This document shows positions 61,133 to 63,382 of a stretch of 63,382 nt of DNA, piece after piece. The DNA is taken from NCBI GenBank assembly GCA_947174495.1, contig CAMWJC010000009.1:1-63382 (forward strand). The letters are read 5' to 3'. Position numbers and translations under genes: made by a program. The first letter of the stretch is position 1. Each line of letters begins with the position of its first letter. The notes beneath the pieces were generated by a model that was not told the origin of the DNA, searched no databases, and saw nothing but the letters and a program-made list of their open reading frames with translations. The stretch comes from an uncultured Lachnospiraceae bacterium (GTDB lineage Bacteria; Bacillota; Clostridia; Lachnospirales; Lachnospiraceae).

Positions 61133-63208
61133 TTACATTTCCATCAGTTGACAATCATGTTTTCTAAAGAAATCTACTCTCGGTTCCAGATACTTCAATT
61201 TATGACTCTCCACGTCTTTAATATAAAAAGAAACCGGCTCAAATATATTACTCCAATCCCACAATTCTTCTCCCAAATTTAGATATTCTCTAAACATCTC
61301 ACATCCCTCCGGTGCAATTGGATGAATTAGTATTGCCATAACCTTACAAGCATAAAAACAATCAATAACAAGCTGCTTTCTGAATTCTGCGTTATTCGTG
61401 GTATCTGCAATCTTTACATTGTTTACCCAATGCTTGTTTACCCCCCGGATAAAGTCATCTAAAACATAAGAGATACGATGAAACTCATGGTTATACATAT
61501 AACGCTCATAATCAAGAACAGCTTTCTCTGTCATAAGTCTTATTTGTTCACTCACATCGCCCTTAGGAATTTTTCCGTCACAATTATTCTGAATAGCATA
61601 GAAGCAGGTCCGGATCAGCCGGTTAAACACATTGGTTATTAAATTACCATCTTTCAGAACCATATCTACACCAACCCTGTCTTCCTCTTTCATAAATACC
61701 TGCGGTTTAAAGCCTACACTTTTGGAAGACAGACCCAAACTCATAAAATGCATTCGCAACTGATCCTTGGTGTAATAATGAAGCAATTCATCTGCCATAG
61801 GAGGCTTTAATTCGGAACTGCTGCTGGCTTTTGTATCCATATACAATAAATGCCTGTTGGCTATGATATGAGACAAGTATACTGTCTCCATATCCGGTAC
61901 TTCCCCTTTGGGAACCTGCAATCCTGTAAATAACCCTGTCTGAGCAATGGCATAGAAATATATGTTATCTTCTCCAATAAACTGATAAACTTTAGATTCC
62001 TCATCATACCACCACTTAGATAAGTCAGCTTCTTTTCCTTGTCCTTTCAAATATGCTAAAGTAAAAGAAATCGGTGCCCACAGCGATTCCGGCCATACCC
62101 AAAAGGTGAGGTCTTTTAATTCTTCACATTCCGGGAATGGTACACCCCATTCTACATTACCGGACAGCCGGAAAGGAACCAGTGTCTTTCCGGAAGTATA
62201 ATGAATGTTGTCAGCTTCCAATATATTTTTAGCCTTGTCACGGTCATCCAGATTTTCAAATTCAAACACAATAGACGGTTTCTTTTCCTCATTGGTTAAT
62301 TTATGAGGAGGCAGCTTTGCTGCCAATTCTGCCAGGTCACCTATATACTTTCTTGGCACATATATTGAGGGCTTTTTCAAAAATTCTTCTACGGTTTCTA
62401 ACTGATACTTGCGCGTATTTGTATTTTTACGTAAGAAATCATTATATTCCTTTATTGCATGAATGCAATTTTCTAAATCAAAATACCAGTTTTCCACATC
62501 TCTGAGAACAGGTTTTTTATTTGATAAGCAACTGACGGGATTGATCAGTTCCGAAGGCATAAATTGATGTCCTAATGAACACTCATCGGCATATGCTTTT
62601 TCCGAAGTACATCCCGGTATAGGACATTTTCCTGTTACTTGCCTTCCATTTAGAAACATCTTTTTTTCTTCATCATAAAACTGGGGCATGGACATTTTCT
62701 TAATATATCCATTTTGGTATAAGGTATGAAACACCTTCGCTGATACCTGTTTGTGAATCGAACCTGCTTCTCCTAAAGCCGATGCTCCAAAGAAATCTAA
62801 ACTGATCCCATAGTTTTCCAGGGTCCTCTTCTGATTCTCATGGTTAACACGTACATAATCTTCTAAATTACCTTCATACCCTGCTTCCTGCAGCTTACGA
62901 TAGCTTTCCATGATAGGGGAACCATAACAATCTGTTCCTGAAAGAAAGATAACATTGTCTTTTCCGATCCGGTCTCTTAAAAATCGCGCAAAAATATCTG
63001 CATGTATAAACATACCGCCTACGTGTCCAAAATGTAAATTTTTATTTCCATAAGGCATACCTGCCGTAATAATTGCCCGTTTAGGAAATGTCGGGCGTTC
63101 ATTTGGAGTTAACCGCTTACATATCATATTATTTTGTTCCTTTCTGTTATCTATTTTAATTATCACTTGCTTCTCTTTTTGTTGGGGAAGCTCTGACTGT
63201 TCCGGCAT
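61133..63208 (-). CDS. metG: Methionyl-tRNA synthetase-like protein with degenerate KMSKS
   Basis: This class I synthetase of MetRS type has 691 residues. The HIGH motif is HFGH (59-62), after AIITAGMPYGNKN. A zinc-knuckle-like set C195, C200, C210 follows, and then LFTGL near 430. In place of KMSKS it has KASSSSE (K460-E466), so the catalytic second lysine is missing. There are extra segments (about 300-345) and no C-terminal Trbp111-like domain. It could be a second, divergent MetRS or an enzyme with another role. GGAGGT precedes the ATG; ATG 63127 is an alternative that would drop a polar 27-residue leader. Confidence 0.8.
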   Translation of the reverse strand: MPEQSELPQQKEKQVIIKIDNRKEQNNMICKRLTPNERPTFPKRAIITAGMPYGNKNLHFGHVGGMFIHADIFARFLRDRIGKDNVIFLSGTDCYGSPIMESYRKLQEAGYEGNLEDYVRVNHENQKRTLENYGISLDFFGASALGEAGSIHKQVSAKVFHTLYQNGYIKKMSMPQFYDEEKKMFLNGRQVTGKCPIPGCTSEKAYADECSLGHQFMPSELINPVSCLSNKKPVLRDVENWYFDLENCIHAIKEYNDFLRKNTNTRKYQLETVEEFLKKPSIYVPRKYIGDLAELAAKLPPHKLTNEEKKPSIVFEFENLDDRDKAKNILEADNIHYTSGKTLVPFRLSGNVEWGVPFPECEELKDLTFWVWPESLWAPISFTLAYLKGQGKEADLSKWWYDEESKVYQFIGEDNIYFYAIAQTGLFTGLQVPKGEVPDMETVYLSHIIANRHLLYMDTKASSSSELKPPMADELLHYYTKDQLRMHFMSLGLSSKSVGFKPQVFMKEEDRVGVDMVLKDGNLITNVFNRLIRTCFYAIQNNCDGKIPKGDVSEQIRLMTEKAVLDYERYMYNHEFHRISYVLDDFIRGVNKHWVNNVKIADTTNNAEFRKQLVIDCFYACKVMAILIHPIAPEGCEMFREYLNLGEELWDWSNIFEPVSFYIKDVESHKLKYLEPRVDFFRKHDCQLMEM

Positions 63209-63258
63209 AGTATACCTCCTTTCCGAATCCCTAAATAGATGGAATTATTATAAAACGA

Positions 63259-63374
63259 TGAGAAACACGCTTTGCGAGTTTCTCACGTTCGCGGACGGCG
63301 CCAAATTGGAATGCAAGCATTCCAGCTTGGCTTATGCCTTCCGCGCAAGTCGCCCCCACCCGTAAAACGGGTGG
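63259..63374 (-). repeat. Three consecutive hairpins upstream of metG
   Basis: TGAGAAAC/GTTTCTCA (63259-63266, 63278-63285), a 14-bp stem with two mismatches and an AA loop (63301-63330), and CCACCCG/CGGGTGG (63356-63362, 63368-63374) follow each other. The first loop, ACGCTTTGCGA, and the following CGTTCGCG resemble the conserved loop of R1/R2 at 10.6-10.9 kb. No T-box signature is seen. Confidence 0.55.
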
Positions 63375-63382
63375 CTCGGGAC

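Noticed and set aside
63209-63382. T-box leader for metG
   Set aside because: The segment has stem-loops but no T-box sequence, specifier loop or antiterminator layout, and it is short for a T-box.

Overview
The window reads as a chromosomal segment of a Gram-positive anaerobe of the Clostridia, most likely a Lachnospiraceae gut bacterium. This is inferred from strong AGGAGG-type ribosome sites, LplB/YtcP-type sugar ABC transporters, EpsG-type exopolysaccharide genes, a LytTR/DUF3021 regulatory pair, Rpn and YafY/WYL proteins, and moderate GC with AT-rich promoters. No rRNA, tRNA, CRISPR array or complete insertion sequence was seen. The left edge (1-1207) and the right edge (about 60.5-63.4 kb) look more AT-rich than the middle.

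Layout. (1) 1-1.2 kb: three in-phase DnaA-box-like sites, then a strong promoter, a short terminated RNA of about 83 nt, and an Abi_2/AbiF-type HEPN protein. This has the layout of an RNA-antitoxin/HEPN-toxin defence module. (2) 1.2-4.1 kb: an operon with a WYL regulator, a GNAT/YoaP protein, an MmcQ/YjbR protein and a GyrI-like protein. (3) 4.2-7.4 kb: M19 dipeptidase, DHH phosphoesterase and a UDP-GlcNAc 4,6-dehydratase-like enzyme. (4) 7.4-10.4 kb: a large sensor joining an extracellular beta-propeller to an HD-GYP c-di-GMP phosphodiesterase. (5) 10.4-10.9 kb: a non-coding region with two long hairpins whose 40-nt loops are nearly identical while their stems are unrelated. (6) 10.9-11.8 kb: an XRE-type membrane regulator. 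(7) 11.9-24.4 kb: an eleven-gene exopolysaccharide operon on the minus strand (two membrane-linked or polyprenyl-type transferases, priming sugar transferase, Wzz-like protein, EpsG-like polymerase, several glycosyltransferases), read from a promoter just upstream of 24.4 kb. No flippase gene is present in it. (8) 24.5-26.3 kb: a GHKL histidine kinase and a LytTR response regulator just upstream of that operon.

(9) 26.4-32.5 kb: TPM-domain and zinc-ribbon membrane proteins, a diguanylate cyclase, then SPL-type radical SAM, metallophosphoesterase and GNAT genes. (10) 32.8-39.7 kb: Rpn nuclease, gamma carbonic anhydrase, glycerate kinase, a CofE-like ligase, TspO, a ferritin-like small protein, and a LytTR/DUF3021/membrane protein trio. 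(11) 39.7-47.5 kb: a carbohydrate locus with YesL-like protein, LacI repressor, two LplB/YtcP permeases, a solute-binding lipoprotein and a GH32 fructosidase, with two inverted copies of a putative operator around the promoter. (12) 47.6-50.8 kb: ECF sigma factor, membrane protein and ABC exporter. (13) 50.9-54.6 kb: a wHTH/PD-(D/E)XK-like protein, a lipoprotein, an ArsR-type regulator and a divergent MFS transporter. (14) 54.7-60.4 kb: an ABC importer operon with an unusual propeller/solute-binding fusion and a co-transcribed HlyD-type adaptor. (15) 60.6-63.2 kb: a NUDIX hydrolase and a divergent methionyl-tRNA synthetase whose KMSKS loop is degenerate.

The strongest candidates for a second look are the HEPN/small-RNA module at 62-1207 and the conserved-loop/variable-stem hairpin pair at 10562-10872. 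All functional calls come from reading the sequence. No database search was run.
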